Shown here: in pieces, positions 24,524 through 33,817 of the stretch
How the letters are laid out: each line of letters starts with the position of its first letter
Numbering within the stretch: the stretch's first letter is position 1
Assembly (NCBI GenBank): GCA_965198655.1
Contig: OZ240668.1
Span: 3,658,001 to 3,722,000, forward strand
Length of the DNA: 64,000 nt
Reading direction: 5' to 3'
DNA from: Lichenicola sp965198655
GTDB lineage: Bacteria > Pseudomonadota > Alphaproteobacteria > Acetobacterales > Acetobacteraceae
Notes under the pieces: model-generated
The model's database searches: none
What the model was told of the DNA's origin: nothing
The model's input: only the letters and a program-made list of their open reading frames with translations
Made by a program: the position numbers and the translations under genes

Positions 24524-27007
24524 ATGGACCAGCACAGCCGCACGGACATCCCGGACGCCGTCCCGTCAGGCGAACGGGCGACGCTCCGCCTTTCGCTTCC
24601 GGCACCGCTCGCGGCCGACTGGTTCATGATCGTCGTTCCGCCCGACGCCATCACGGTGCCGTCCGCGCTGCCGGAGCAGGCCGATTGGAGGGCGGCGCCG
24701 GTTCCGGGGACCGCCCTGCAGGCGCTGCCGTGTCCCGACGCCGGGGACGACGCCATCCCGCTGCACGATCACGACGTCTGGTATCGGACCGTGATCCAGA
24801 CCGTGGCGGGCGAGACGATCACCTTCCACGGGCTCGCCGGGCTGGCCGAGATCTGGATCGACGACGACCAGGTCGCGACCTCCACCAGCATGTTCGTGGC
24901 GCAGGACGTCACGGTTCCGACCAACGGCCGGGCGACGCTGGCGATCCGCTTCCGCTCGCTGAACCGGGCGCTGCGCGCTCCGGCCGGCCGCGGACGGTGG
25001 CGGACCAGGCTGGTCACCGCCAACGGCCTTCGCCAGCACCGGCAAACCCTGCTCGGCCACATGCCCGGCTGGTGCCCGTCGTTCCATGCGGTCGGTCCGT
25101 ATCGCCCGATCGAGCGGAGCGGCGGCGCGGGCGCGATCCGGTCCTGCCGGTTGTCGAGCACCATGCGCGGCGGCGACGGCGTCGTGTGCGTCCGCATCCG
25201 CCTCGCGGGCGGCGAGGCTGCCCCGTCCGGCCTGTCGATCCGGGTCGACCGTCACGCCGCCCCCCTCCGCCGTGACGGGCACGGCGACCTCGTCGCCGAG
25301 CTGCTGCTGCCCGAGGTGCAGCCCTGGTGGCCCCACACCCACGGCACGCCGACGCTCCACGACGTGTTCCTGAGCGGCAAGGACACGGAGCTGCTTCTCG
25401 GGCGCACCGGCTTTCGCGACCTGCGCATCCTGCGCGGTCCCGACGGCGACGGCTTCGCGATCGAGGTCAACGGCGTCCGCGTGTTCTGCCGCGGCGCGTG
25501 CTGGACCAGCGCCGACCTGCTCGGCCTCGGGGCCAAGCGCGACGGCTACGCGCGCTGGCTCCGGCTGGTGGTGGACGGCGGGATGAACATGGTCCGGGTC
25601 GGCGGCACCATGTCCTACGAGGACCGGAGCTTCCACGCGCTGTGCGACGAGATGGGCGTCCTGGTCTGGCAGGACCTGATGTTCGCCAACCTGGACTACG
25701 CCACGGAACGACAGGATTTTCGGGACAGCGCCGTGCTGGAAGTCGAGCAGTTGGTCGGGCGCCTGGCGGCGAGCCCGTCGCTCGCGGTGCTGTGCGGCGG
25801 CTCGGAAATTGCCCAGCAGGCGACGATGCTGGGGCTGGACGCGGAGCGCCGGCAGATGCCGTTCTTCGAGACCGTGCTGCCGGCGCTGGTCGCCCGGCTG
25901 AAGCCGGACCTGTTCTACGTGCCGCACTCGCCGTGGGGCGGGCCGCTGCCGATCACGGTGAGCGCCGGCATCGCGCACTACTACGGCGTCGGCGCGTATC
26001 GCCGGCCGATCGAGGACGCCAGGCGCGCCGGCGTCCGTTTCGCCACCGAGTGCCTGGCGTTCGCCAACCCGCCCTCGGCCGCCTCGCCCGCCGCGTCCCG
26101 GCTGGAGGACGGCCCGCGCGACCGTGGCGTCGCCTGGACCTTCGCCGACATACGCGACCACTACCTCCGCGAGCTCTACGGCGCGGACCCGGCGCGCCTG
26201 CGCGGCGAGGAGCCGGAGCGCTACTGGCAACTGTCGCGGGCGGTCACCGCGGACCTCATGGAGGCGGTGCTGGGGGAATGGCGGCGGCCGGGGTCGAGCT
26301 GCGCCGGCGCCCTGGTCTGGCAGCTCCAGGACGTGGCGCCGGGCAGCGGATGGGGCGTGATCGACAGCCACGGCCATCCCAAGGCGGCCTGGCACGGGAT
26401 GCGGCGGGTGCTGGCGCCGGTGCAGGTGCTGCTGTCGGACGAGGGCTGCGACGGGTTAGCGCTGCACGTCCTGAACGAGACCGCGGAGCCGGTCGCGGCG
26501 GTCGCGGAGCTCGCCTGCCTGAAGCGCGGCGCGGTTCCGGTCGCCACCGCGCGGCGCGACATGGTGGTCGAGGCCCGCGGCGGTGTCTCGCTGTCGAGCC
26601 AGTCCATGCTCGACACCTTCTTCGACATCAGTCGCGCCTACCGGTTCGGGCCGCCCGAGCACGACGTCACCGTCGCCATCCTCCGCTGCGCCGCCTCCGG
26701 CCATATCCTGTCTGAAGCGTTCCACTTCCCCGTGGGGCATTGCCTGCCGAGGGACGACCTCGGGTTGAGCGCCGTCCCGTCATGGGACGGCGACGACTGG
26801 GTGCTCGACGTCGAGGCGGCCCGCTTCGCGCAGGCGGTGCACATCTCGCTGCACGGCTACCGGCCAAGCGACGACTGGTTCCACCTGCCGCCCGGCCGCA
26901 CACGTCGGCTGCGCCTGCTGCCGGATCCCGGCGTCGCGGCACCGCCGTCGGGCTTCGTCGAGGCGCTGAACGGCAGGCAGCCCGTGTCGTTCAAGGTGCG
27001 GCCGTGA
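24524..27007 (+). CDS. GH2 beta-mannosidase-like protein
   Basis: 827 residues from ATG 24524. Domain order fits GH2: N-terminal sugar-binding sandwich (HDVWYRTVIQ, LAEIWIDDDQVATSTSMF), a middle immunoglobulin-like domain, then a TIM barrel (NGVRVFCRGACWTSADLL, GGMNMVRVGGTMSYED, DEMGVLVWQDLMFAN). The acid/base Glu428 is in CGGSE (usually GNNE) and the nucleophile Glu509 in FATECLAF. There is no signal peptide, so it would act in the cytoplasm, which is odd for a glycosidase in an EPS operon. It might process the lipid-linked unit or have another acyl/glycosyl role. Its stop overlaps the next GTG. Confidence 0.82.
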   Translation: MDQHSRTDIPDAVPSGERATLRLSLPAPLAADWFMIVVPPDAITVPSALPEQADWRAAPVPGTALQALPCPDAGDDAIPLHDHDVWYRTVIQTVAGETITFHGLAGLAEIWIDDDQVATSTSMFVAQDVTVPTNGRATLAIRFRSLNRALRAPAGRGRWRTRLVTANGLRQHRQTLLGHMPGWCPSFHAVGPYRPIERSGGAGAIRSCRLSSTMRGGDGVVCVRIRLAGGEAAPSGLSIRVDRHAAPLRRDGHGDLVAELLLPEVQPWWPHTHGTPTLHDVFLSGKDTELLLGRTGFRDLRILRGPDGDGFAIEVNGVRVFCRGACWTSADLLGLGAKRDGYARWLRLVVDGGMNMVRVGGTMSYEDRSFHALCDEMGVLVWQDLMFANLDYATERQDFRDSAVLEVEQLVGRLAASPSLAVLCGGSEIAQQATMLGLDAERRQMPFFETVLPALVARLKPDLFYVPHSPWGGPLPITVSAGIAHYYGVGAYRRPIEDARRAGVRFATECLAFANPPSAASPAASRLEDGPRDRGVAWTFADIRDHYLRELYGADPARLRGEEPERYWQLSRAVTADLMEAVLGEWRRPGSSCAGALVWQLQDVAPGSGWGVIDSHGHPKAAWHGMRRVLAPVQVLLSDEGCDGLALHVLNETAEPVAAVAELACLKRGAVPVATARRDMVVEARGGVSLSSQSMLDTFFDISRAYRFGPPEHDVTVAILRCAASGHILSEAFHFPVGHCLPRDDLGLSAVPSWDGDDWVLDVEAARFAQAVHISLHGYRPSDDWFHLPPGRTRRLRLLPDPGVAAPPSGFVEALNGRQPVSFKVRP

Positions 27008-28884
27008 TCCCGGTCACGTTCGCCGGATGCTTCGGCTGGCTGCACCCGGGCGGCGGCACCAGGGGCGTGGTGCTGTGCCCGACCTTCGGCCACGAGAACA
27101 TGATCGCCCATCGGGGCTGGCGTCGTCTCGCCGAACAGTTGGCCGCGCGCGGCTTTTCCGTGCTGCGCTTCGATTATCCCGGCACCGGCGACTCCGCCGG
27201 GTCGGAAACCGATCCCGACCGGCTGGCGGCCTGGCGGGCCAGCATCGCGGAGGCGGTGCGCCACCTGCGCGAGACCACCGGCGCCGGTCCGGTGATCCTG
27301 GTCGGGTTGCGGCTCGGCGCCACGCTCGCCCTGCTCGCCGCCGAGCCGATCGACGGGGTGGACGGGGTCGCCTGCCTCGCCCCCGTGCTGTCGGGCAGAC
27401 GCCATGTCCGCGAGCTGTCCCTGCTGGCGAAGACCTGGCGCGCGATCAACCTTCTTCCCGAGACCACGCAGCCGGCCGACCACCTGGACGTGGTCGGCGA
27501 CAGGCTGACGGCGCAGACCCTCGCCGAGCTGTCCGGCCTCGACCTGTCCCGCTTCGACTTCAACGGGCCGTGGCTCGGTGCGGGACGCGTGCTGCTCATG
27601 CAAGATGGCGGCCCCTTGGCTGACGCCCTGGCCGCCCGCCTGGAGGCGCGAGGATGCGGCGTGTCGCGGCAAGGCTTCCCGGGTGCGGTGGACTACCTGC
27701 AGGACGCGCTGTCCAGCAGGATCCCGCAGGCGGCCTTCGATGCGGTCGTGCAGTGGTGCGAGCAGTTGCCGGCCGTGTCGGGTCCCGCTGCCGACCGGCA
27801 TCCGGTGCGCCGCCCGACGGACCGCCTGCCCGCCCTCGCTCTGCCCGCCTTTCTCGACCTGCCCGCTGCGACCGAGCAGCCGTTCGCGTTCGGCCCGTCC
27901 GGCGGCCTGTTCGGGATCCTTTGCCGCCCGTCCGGCGGCGGCCGAACCGGCCCCACCGTGATCATGCCGAACACCGGCTTTGGCCGCCGCATCGGCGACG
28001 GGCGCGTGTTCGTGACGCTGGCGAGGCGGCTGGCCGTCATGGGCGTGTCGTCGCTGCGCATGGACCTGTCCGGCTTCGGCGACAGCGTCGTCCTGCAGGG
28101 CGGCGAGCCGGATCCGTATGCCGCCCGCAACGCCGACAACGTGGTCGCGGCGGTCGCGGCCCTGGACGCGGCGGGACATGTCGACCCGGTGCTGGTCGGC
28201 ATCTGCTCCGGCGCCTACTCGGCGTTCCACGCGACGCTGCGGGAGCCGCGCGTGCGGGCGGCGATCCTCGTCAACCTGCAGAAGTTCGTCTGGGATGCGG
28301 ACGGAAGCACGAACGACTCGTTACGGATCAAGAACAGGCGGCAGCGTCGGCCGCTCGGGTTCTACCTGCGTGCGGCGACACGGCGCTCGGCCTGGACACG
28401 GCTCGCGAAGGGCGAGGTCGCGATCGGCGTCATCCTGATGGCGCTGTGCCGCCGTCCCGTGACCGGGCTGTTCAGTCGCGCCTGCAACCTGCTCGAGCGC
28501 GTCACCGGAGTTCAAACACGATCCGGACAAATAATGAGATGGTTTCAGGCCCTTAAATCGCGTGAGGTTCGAATCTCCTTGCTCTATAGTGACGGCGATC
28601 CGGGCTTGTCGGAGCTGGCGCACTATTTCGGGCGCGGTCGAGAACGGTTTCATGGTCTGCCAAACGTCGAGCTCGCCCTGCTTTCCGCTGCGGATCACGC
28701 GCTGCTCGAGCACGATGCGCGCTCGCAGTTCATCGAGGAGGTATGCCGTGTCGTTTTTGAAACGAAAGCGGAACTGTCGGGCGGCGTGAAGCAGGCCGCT
28801 CCCGAACCGGCCGGCCGGCCGCCCGACGGGTCGTTCGCCTCGGACGGGCTAGGCGTGAAGACGATCGCTTCTCGATCCCGATAG
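27004..28884 (+). CDS. Tandem alpha/beta-hydrolase protein (exosortase-system hydrolase-like)
   Basis: 626 residues from GTG 27004. Two alpha/beta-hydrolase lobes: the first (about 1-255) has CPTFGHENMIAHRGWRRLAE, LRFDYPGTGDSAG and GLRLGATLALLAA, where the nucleophile position is Arg rather than Ser. The second (about 295-600) has MDLSGFGDSV and GICSGAYSAFHAT with a Ser, and a possible catalytic His in SAADHALLEHD. Similar hydrolases accompany carrier proteins in exosortase-type EPS loci. It may release or transfer acyl/aminoacyl groups. Two separate hydrolases are fused here. The 3' end (about 28505-28780) is AT-rich relative to neighbours. Confidence 0.78.
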   Translation: MIPVTFAGCFGWLHPGGGTRGVVLCPTFGHENMIAHRGWRRLAEQLAARGFSVLRFDYPGTGDSAGSETDPDRLAAWRASIAEAVRHLRETTGAGPVILVGLRLGATLALLAAEPIDGVDGVACLAPVLSGRRHVRELSLLAKTWRAINLLPETTQPADHLDVVGDRLTAQTLAELSGLDLSRFDFNGPWLGAGRVLLMQDGGPLADALAARLEARGCGVSRQGFPGAVDYLQDALSSRIPQAAFDAVVQWCEQLPAVSGPAADRHPVRRPTDRLPALALPAFLDLPAATEQPFAFGPSGGLFGILCRPSGGGRTGPTVIMPNTGFGRRIGDGRVFVTLARRLAVMGVSSLRMDLSGFGDSVVLQGGEPDPYAARNADNVVAAVAALDAAGHVDPVLVGICSGAYSAFHATLREPRVRAAILVNLQKFVWDADGSTNDSLRIKNRRQRRPLGFYLRAATRRSAWTRLAKGEVAIGVILMALCRRPVTGLFSRACNLLERVTGVQTRSGQIMRWFQALKSREVRISLLYSDGDPGLSELAHYFGRGRERFHGLPNVELALLSAADHALLEHDARSQFIEEVCRVVFETKAELSGGVKQAAPEPAGRPPDGSFASDGLGVKTIASRSR

Positions 28885-28902
28885 ATTCGTTTGGACATCA
28901 AC

Positions 28903-30405
28903 ATGTCTTTCCTGCAACAGCCGGTCGCCGACGGCAGCGTTCCGGTCGACGCCCCTGCCACGCATGCCGCGGCGTCCGATGGTCTGGCCTCGCAACGAAC
29001 GGCGCTGGATCACGAGAGGGCGACGCTGCGCAAGTGGCTCCACCGGCTCAGCGTCCTGCTGCTGACAGTGACGGGCCTTCTGCTGCAAGCCTTCGCGGTG
29101 CTGGTCGGCGGCCTGATCGCCACCACCATGGCGCCGGTGCTGGCGAGCGCCGACGAGGTGCGCACGCTGGCCGTCACCTTTCTGGCGATCGCGTCGATCG
29201 CGACCGTGTTGCGCCTGCTGGTGCCGAGGCGGCAGCTCGACACGACCTGGCTGGTCTGGCTCACCCTGCTGCTGGCACTCCTGGCCGCGCACGCGCATGG
29301 CCGACACCAGATCGAGGCGCTGGCGGTCTGGTTCGTCGTCGCCGCGTCCGGCATCGCCGCCGTCCAGGTCGCGAGCGACCGGTTGAAGGAGGTCCTGGCC
29401 GCGCTGCCGGTGCCGAGGACGGTCGCGTTCCTCGGCAACAGCGAGATGGCGGCCAGGATGTTCAACCAGCTCCAGGGCACCCGCCACGCCCAGATCCGGG
29501 TCATCGGCTTCTTCGACGACCGCTACAACCGTCCCGGCCCGCTCACGAGCCTGATGCCCTGCCTCGGCTCGATCGACAGCCTGGTCAGCTTCATCCAGGA
29601 TGCCGAGCTGTCGGAGGTCTACATGGCGCTGCCCTGGTCCGCGGGCCCGCGGATCTCGCAGTTGATCGACCGGCTGCGCTTCCTGCCGCTCACCGTCCGC
29701 CTGATCCCCGACCACGTCCCGCCGGCGCTGCCGGGTCAGGGCGAAGGACAGTTGCACGGCGTCGTGATGCCGACGCTGATGATCCCGCCGTTCTCCACCT
29801 CCGGCGCGTTCCTCAAGCGCGCGGTGGACGTGTGCGCCGCCATGCTGCTGATGGTACCGCTGAGCGTCCTGTTCGTGCTCGTGGCGATCTGCATCAAGCT
29901 GGATAGCCGCGGGCCGGTGTTCTTCCGCCAGGTCAGGTCGGGCCAGTTCGGGCGGCCGTTCCGTATCTTCAAGTTCCGCAGCCTCCACGTGGCGCAGGCC
30001 GACAGCGCTGCGGAAACGCTGGTCAGCGCCGGCGACCGCCGGGTCACACGGGTCGGCAAGGTCATACGCAAGTACTCGATCGACGAGCTGCCGCAGGTGC
30101 TCAACGTGCTGATCGGGCAGATGTCCCTGGTCGGGCCGCGGCCGCATGCCCCGCGCGCCAAGGCTGACGGGCGGATCTACGCCGAGGTTATTCCGGAATA
30201 CATGCTGCGCTACCGGGTGAAGCCCGGCATGACCGGCTGGGCGCAGGTCAACGGCTGGCGCGGCAACACCGACACCGAGGAGCAGCTACGGAGGCGGGTG
30301 GAGTACGACTTCCAGTATATCGGCAAGTGGTCGTTCCGCCGCGACGTCGAGATCATGGTCCGCACCATCCCGGCCATGCTCCTGCCGCCTACGCAGAACG
30401 TTTGA
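28903..30405 (+). CDS. Undecaprenyl-phosphate sugar phosphotransferase (WcaJ/ExoY-type)
   Basis: About 500 residues from ATG 28903. Four hydrophobic N-terminal segments, a CoA-binding-like Rossmann domain (PVPRTVAFLGNSEMAARMF, VIGFFDDR) and a C-terminal bacterial sugar-transferase domain with KFRSLHVAQAD, SIDELPQVLNVLIGQMSLVG and PRPHAPRA. It attaches the first sugar-phosphate (glucose or galactose in the family) to undecaprenyl phosphate and so starts each EPS repeat unit at the inner membrane. It ends in a TTGA overlap with the following GH16 gene. Confidence 0.93.
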   Translation: MSFLQQPVADGSVPVDAPATHAAASDGLASQRTALDHERATLRKWLHRLSVLLLTVTGLLLQAFAVLVGGLIATTMAPVLASADEVRTLAVTFLAIASIATVLRLLVPRRQLDTTWLVWLTLLLALLAAHAHGRHQIEALAVWFVVAASGIAAVQVASDRLKEVLAALPVPRTVAFLGNSEMAARMFNQLQGTRHAQIRVIGFFDDRYNRPGPLTSLMPCLGSIDSLVSFIQDAELSEVYMALPWSAGPRISQLIDRLRFLPLTVRLIPDHVPPALPGQGEGQLHGVVMPTLMIPPFSTSGAFLKRAVDVCAAMLLMVPLSVLFVLVAICIKLDSRGPVFFRQVRSGQFGRPFRIFKFRSLHVAQADSAAETLVSAGDRRVTRVGKVIRKYSIDELPQVLNVLIGQMSLVGPRPHAPRAKADGRIYAEVIPEYMLRYRVKPGMTGWAQVNGWRGNTDTEEQLRRRVEYDFQYIGKWSFRRDVEIMVRTIPAMLLPPTQNV

Positions 30406-31448
30406 CCACGGTGCCGGCTCGATCCCCCGTCCGGACCCGGCCTCGAACAAGGAGCCGCCGCGTTCCGGCGCGTCCGGCGGCGCTGGGGCTGGTGATAGCC
30501 GGCCTGGCCGTGCCGGGTGTGCTGCCGACGGGCTTGTTGCTTCCAAGCTGGGCGCCGCCCGTTTTGCGGGCGGCGGGAGCCGCGCCCACACCGCACGCGG
30601 GCGTGCCGGCGCTCGCGCTGTCGTTCGACGCCATGCCGGCCTGGCGGCGCGGTCCGTTGCCGGCGGCGGCAGTCGCAAGGCCGCTCGACAAGGGCGTCGT
30701 CCTCGTCGCCGGGCTGACCAGCGGGCTGCGGCCACCGTTCGACCGGGTGGCCGGTGCCGACGCCGCCTGGTCCAGCCTGCCGCACGAGCAGGAAGCCTAT
30801 CCGGATGCCGACGCGATGGCGGCACTCGGGATCAGCCCTTACTCGGTCCAGGACGGCGCGCTGCTGATCACGGCCTCGCCGATGCCGGCCAACGCCGCTG
30901 CGACACTCCCGCCCGACATGCCGCGGCGCTACCTGTCCGGAGCGTTCAACACCTACCCGTTCGGCCAAACCTACGGCACCTTCGAGGTGACCGCGCGCGT
31001 GCCGAGCGGGACCGGCCTTTGGCCGGCGTTCTGGCTGCTTCCGATGGACCGGAGCTGGCCGCCCGAGATCGACATCGCCGAGGTGCTCGGCGGCAACAGC
31101 CGCGTCGCCTACGCCTCGCTGCACTCGACCGACGCCGACTGGGTGCGTCGCGAGCCGCACAGCTACAACAACAGCACGACCACCGATCCCGCGACGGGTG
31201 CCGGCGACCTGTCCCGGGGGTTCCACCGCTACGCGCTGGACTGGCAGCCCGGCACCATCACCTTCCTGCTCGACGACAAGATCGTCGCGCACCGGACCAC
31301 GCCGCGCGACATGAACAAGCCGTTCTACCTGGTCGTCGACCTGGCGGTCGGCGACGCGGGAAGCTGGCCCGGACCGCCAAACCGCGCCACGCGCTTTCCC
31401 GCGACCCTTGCGATCCGCTCGGTGAAGATCTGGAGGCACCCGCCATGA
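30402..31448 (+). CDS. GH16 family glycanase inside the EPS operon (ExoK-like)
   Basis: 348 residues from TTG 30402, which overlaps the previous stop; GTG 30411 is the alternative. An Arg-rich N-terminus and hydrophobic stretch (AALGLVIAGLAVPG) suggest export or membrane anchoring. GH16 motif E-x-D-x-x-E present as EIDIAE (Glu222, Asp224, Glu227), with WPAFWLLPMDRSWPP before it. Such enzymes inside EPS operons typically cut the polymer during or after export and set its length. It is a paralogue of the gene at 13920. An ATGA overlap links it to the next gene. Confidence 0.9.
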   Translation: MTTVPARSPVRTRPRTRSRRVPARPAALGLVIAGLAVPGVLPTGLLLPSWAPPVLRAAGAAPTPHAGVPALALSFDAMPAWRRGPLPAAAVARPLDKGVVLVAGLTSGLRPPFDRVAGADAAWSSLPHEQEAYPDADAMAALGISPYSVQDGALLITASPMPANAAATLPPDMPRRYLSGAFNTYPFGQTYGTFEVTARVPSGTGLWPAFWLLPMDRSWPPEIDIAEVLGGNSRVAYASLHSTDADWVRREPHSYNNSTTTDPATGAGDLSRGFHRYALDWQPGTITFLLDDKIVAHRTTPRDMNKPFYLVVDLAVGDAGSWPGPPNRATRFPATLAIRSVKIWRHPP

Positions 31449-33817
31449 CCGTTTCGGGCAGCGAGCACGGCCTCGCCGGGCTGCTGGCGCGGCCGGCGGC
31501 CGGCGACGGGACGGGCGAGGCCGACGCCGCGCGGGCGGCGCCTCCCGACGGTCCCGCGGTGCCCCTCGTCAGCATCGTCGTCGCCAACCACAACGGCGGC
31601 GCGTTCATCGAGGACGCGCTCGCCTCCGCCACGCGGCAAACGGTGCGCGACATCGAGGTCATCGTCGTCGACGACTGCTCGACCGACGACAGCGTGTCCC
31701 GCGTGCAGGCGCTGGCGGCGCGCGACGACCGCATCCGGCTGGTGCGGACGACGCGGCGCAGCGGTCCGGGCGGCGCGCGGAACGAGGGCCTGGCCATCGC
31801 GCGCGGCACCTGGATCGCCATCCTGGACAGCGACGACCTCATGCATCCGCAGCGCCTCGCGCGCCTGCTCGGGCGCGCCGCCGCAAGCGGTGCGGAGATC
31901 GTCGCCGACAACCAGATGGTGTTCGACCAGGCGCGGACGGTCCCGGCACGCCCGCTGCTCGACCGCCTGCCGCCGGGCGGCATCGTGTCCGTCACGGGCT
32001 ACATCGACTCGAACCGCTTCTTCTCCGGTGCGACGCCGCTCGGCTACCTCAAGCCGTTGTTCCTCCGCTCGTTCATGGAGGAGGCGGGATGCCGCTACGA
32101 TCCGAGCCTGGCGATCGCGGAGGACTACGACCTGGTGCTGCGCCTGCTGCTGGCCGGCGCCCGGTTCCGGGTCGAGCCGCAGATGACCTACTTCTACCGC
32201 CGCCACGGCAGGTCCATCTCGCACCGGCTGTCGGTGGCGACCCTGCTTCCGATGCTGGCGGCCGACCGCGCGCTCCGTGCCAAGCTGGGAGCCTCGCCGT
32301 TCCACTCGACGCGGGAGGTGGTCGCAGCGCTCGACCGCCGCCGCGACACGATCCTGCACGCGCTCGACTTCGAGCGGCTGGTGGGAGCCCTCAAGGACCG
32401 CGACTGGCGGCAGGCGTTGCGCGTCGCCCGCGACAGCCCGAAGGCTGCGGCACTCCTGCGCATCCCGGTCCAGGACCGGCTGCGACGCCTGCGCTGGAGG
32501 CCCGTGCACCGGCGCCAGGGACCCATGTCCACGCCCACGCCGCCCACGCCGGTGGAGCGCCGCGTCAGCCTGCTGTCGCGACAGCGCATCGTCGGGATCA
32601 GCAACGGCAGCTCGGCCTATCTGCTCGGCCTGTGCGGCAGCCTGAAGCGGGCCGGCTACGAGATCGACCTCGTTTCCCCGTCCCCGGCCATGTTCGGCCG
32701 CTGGCCGTTCCTCCGGCTCGACCCGGCTATGGACGTGTTCAGCTCCATACGCATACGCGGCTCGATCCGGTTCGGCCGTGTGGTGATCGCCCGCGATCCG
32801 CGGATCGCCGTTCGCGCCGCGGCCGGGCTCGCCGGCCGGCTGCTCGGGCGGCTGGGGATCGCGGTCGAGACCTGGAACCGGAAGGCGCCGCACGCCATCA
32901 CGGTGCCGCTGGGCGATGCCGACCAACTGTTCGTCGCCGACGCCGTCCGCCCGTCGCGGGCGATCCTGACCGACTACGCCTTCCTGAACGAGGCGATCCC
33001 GTTCGCGCTGCAGCCGCGCGCACCCAGCGCCGTCGTCATGCACGACCTGTTCTTCTCGCAGGATCCGGATCGCACGGTCGTGCTGCTCGACCGCGACAAC
33101 GAGATGGCCCTGCTCGACCAGGCGGACGCGGTGATCGCGATCCAGGCGGACGAGGGCGGCACCGTATCGCAACTGCTGCCGCACAAGCAGGTCATCCTGG
33201 CGCCCATGGCGGTGGCGGCGGTGGCGGGGCCGCAGCCCGGCGAGGACGATACCGTGCTGTTCGTCGGCAGCAACACGCTGCCCAACATCGACGGCATCGC
33301 GTGGTTCCTGCGCGAGGTCTGGCCGGCGCTGCTCGACCGTCGTCCGCGGATGCAGCTGCGGATCGCCGGCACCTGCTGCGGCAGCCTGCCCGCGCTGCCG
33401 CGGAACGTGGTCCTGCTCGGCAGGGTGGACGATCTCGACCAGGTCTACCGGGATGCCGGGGTCGTCATCTCGCCGCTGCGGCTCGGCTCGGGCCTCAAGA
33501 TCAAGCTGGTCGAGGCGATGGGCCGCGGCAAGGCGGTGATCGCCACGGAAACCACGCTGCAAGGCGTCGGCGAGCAGGTCGAGGGCGCCGTGCTCCGCGC
33601 CGACACCCCGGCCGAGTTCCTGGCCGCCTTCGAGCGGCTGCTGGACGGCACGGCACGGTCGCAGCTGGGCGCGCGTGCCCTGGACGCGGCGCATCGCCAC
33701 TTCTCGCCCGCAGCCTGCCATGGCGGCCTGCTCGACTTCGTCGGCCGGGCCGGGCTGCAAGGCGACGCCGGGGGTGAACCGGCCGGCGCCCCGCACCTCG
33801 CGAAGGTTTCCCGCTAG
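31445..33817 (+). CDS. Bifunctional glycosyltransferase: N-terminal GT2 (ExoO-like) fused to C-terminal GT4
   Basis: 790 residues from ATG 31445. Residues about 40-290 are a GT-A/GT2 domain: VSIVVANHNGGAFIEDALAS, VIVVDDCSTDDSVSRV, AILDSDDLMHPQRLA, and AEDYDLVLRLL. Residues about 390-770 are a GT-B/GT4 domain: VVMHDLFFSQDP, VLFVGSNTLPNIDGIAWFLR, VISPLRLGSGLKIKLVEAM and GRGKAVIATE. In related EPS loci these activities are usually separate proteins, so one polypeptide probably adds two successive sugars. An internal ATG after the linker (32525, MSTPTPPTP) could allow a separate GT4 product. Confidence 0.9.
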   Translation: MTVSGSEHGLAGLLARPAAGDGTGEADAARAAPPDGPAVPLVSIVVANHNGGAFIEDALASATRQTVRDIEVIVVDDCSTDDSVSRVQALAARDDRIRLVRTTRRSGPGGARNEGLAIARGTWIAILDSDDLMHPQRLARLLGRAAASGAEIVADNQMVFDQARTVPARPLLDRLPPGGIVSVTGYIDSNRFFSGATPLGYLKPLFLRSFMEEAGCRYDPSLAIAEDYDLVLRLLLAGARFRVEPQMTYFYRRHGRSISHRLSVATLLPMLAADRALRAKLGASPFHSTREVVAALDRRRDTILHALDFERLVGALKDRDWRQALRVARDSPKAAALLRIPVQDRLRRLRWRPVHRRQGPMSTPTPPTPVERRVSLLSRQRIVGISNGSSAYLLGLCGSLKRAGYEIDLVSPSPAMFGRWPFLRLDPAMDVFSSIRIRGSIRFGRVVIARDPRIAVRAAAGLAGRLLGRLGIAVETWNRKAPHAITVPLGDADQLFVADAVRPSRAILTDYAFLNEAIPFALQPRAPSAVVMHDLFFSQDPDRTVVLLDRDNEMALLDQADAVIAIQADEGGTVSQLLPHKQVILAPMAVAAVAGPQPGEDDTVLFVGSNTLPNIDGIAWFLREVWPALLDRRPRMQLRIAGTCCGSLPALPRNVVLLGRVDDLDQVYRDAGVVISPLRLGSGLKIKLVEAMGRGKAVIATETTLQGVGEQVEGAVLRADTPAEFLAAFERLLDGTARSQLGARALDAAHRHFSPAACHGGLLDFVGRAGLQGDAGGEPAGAPHLAKVSR

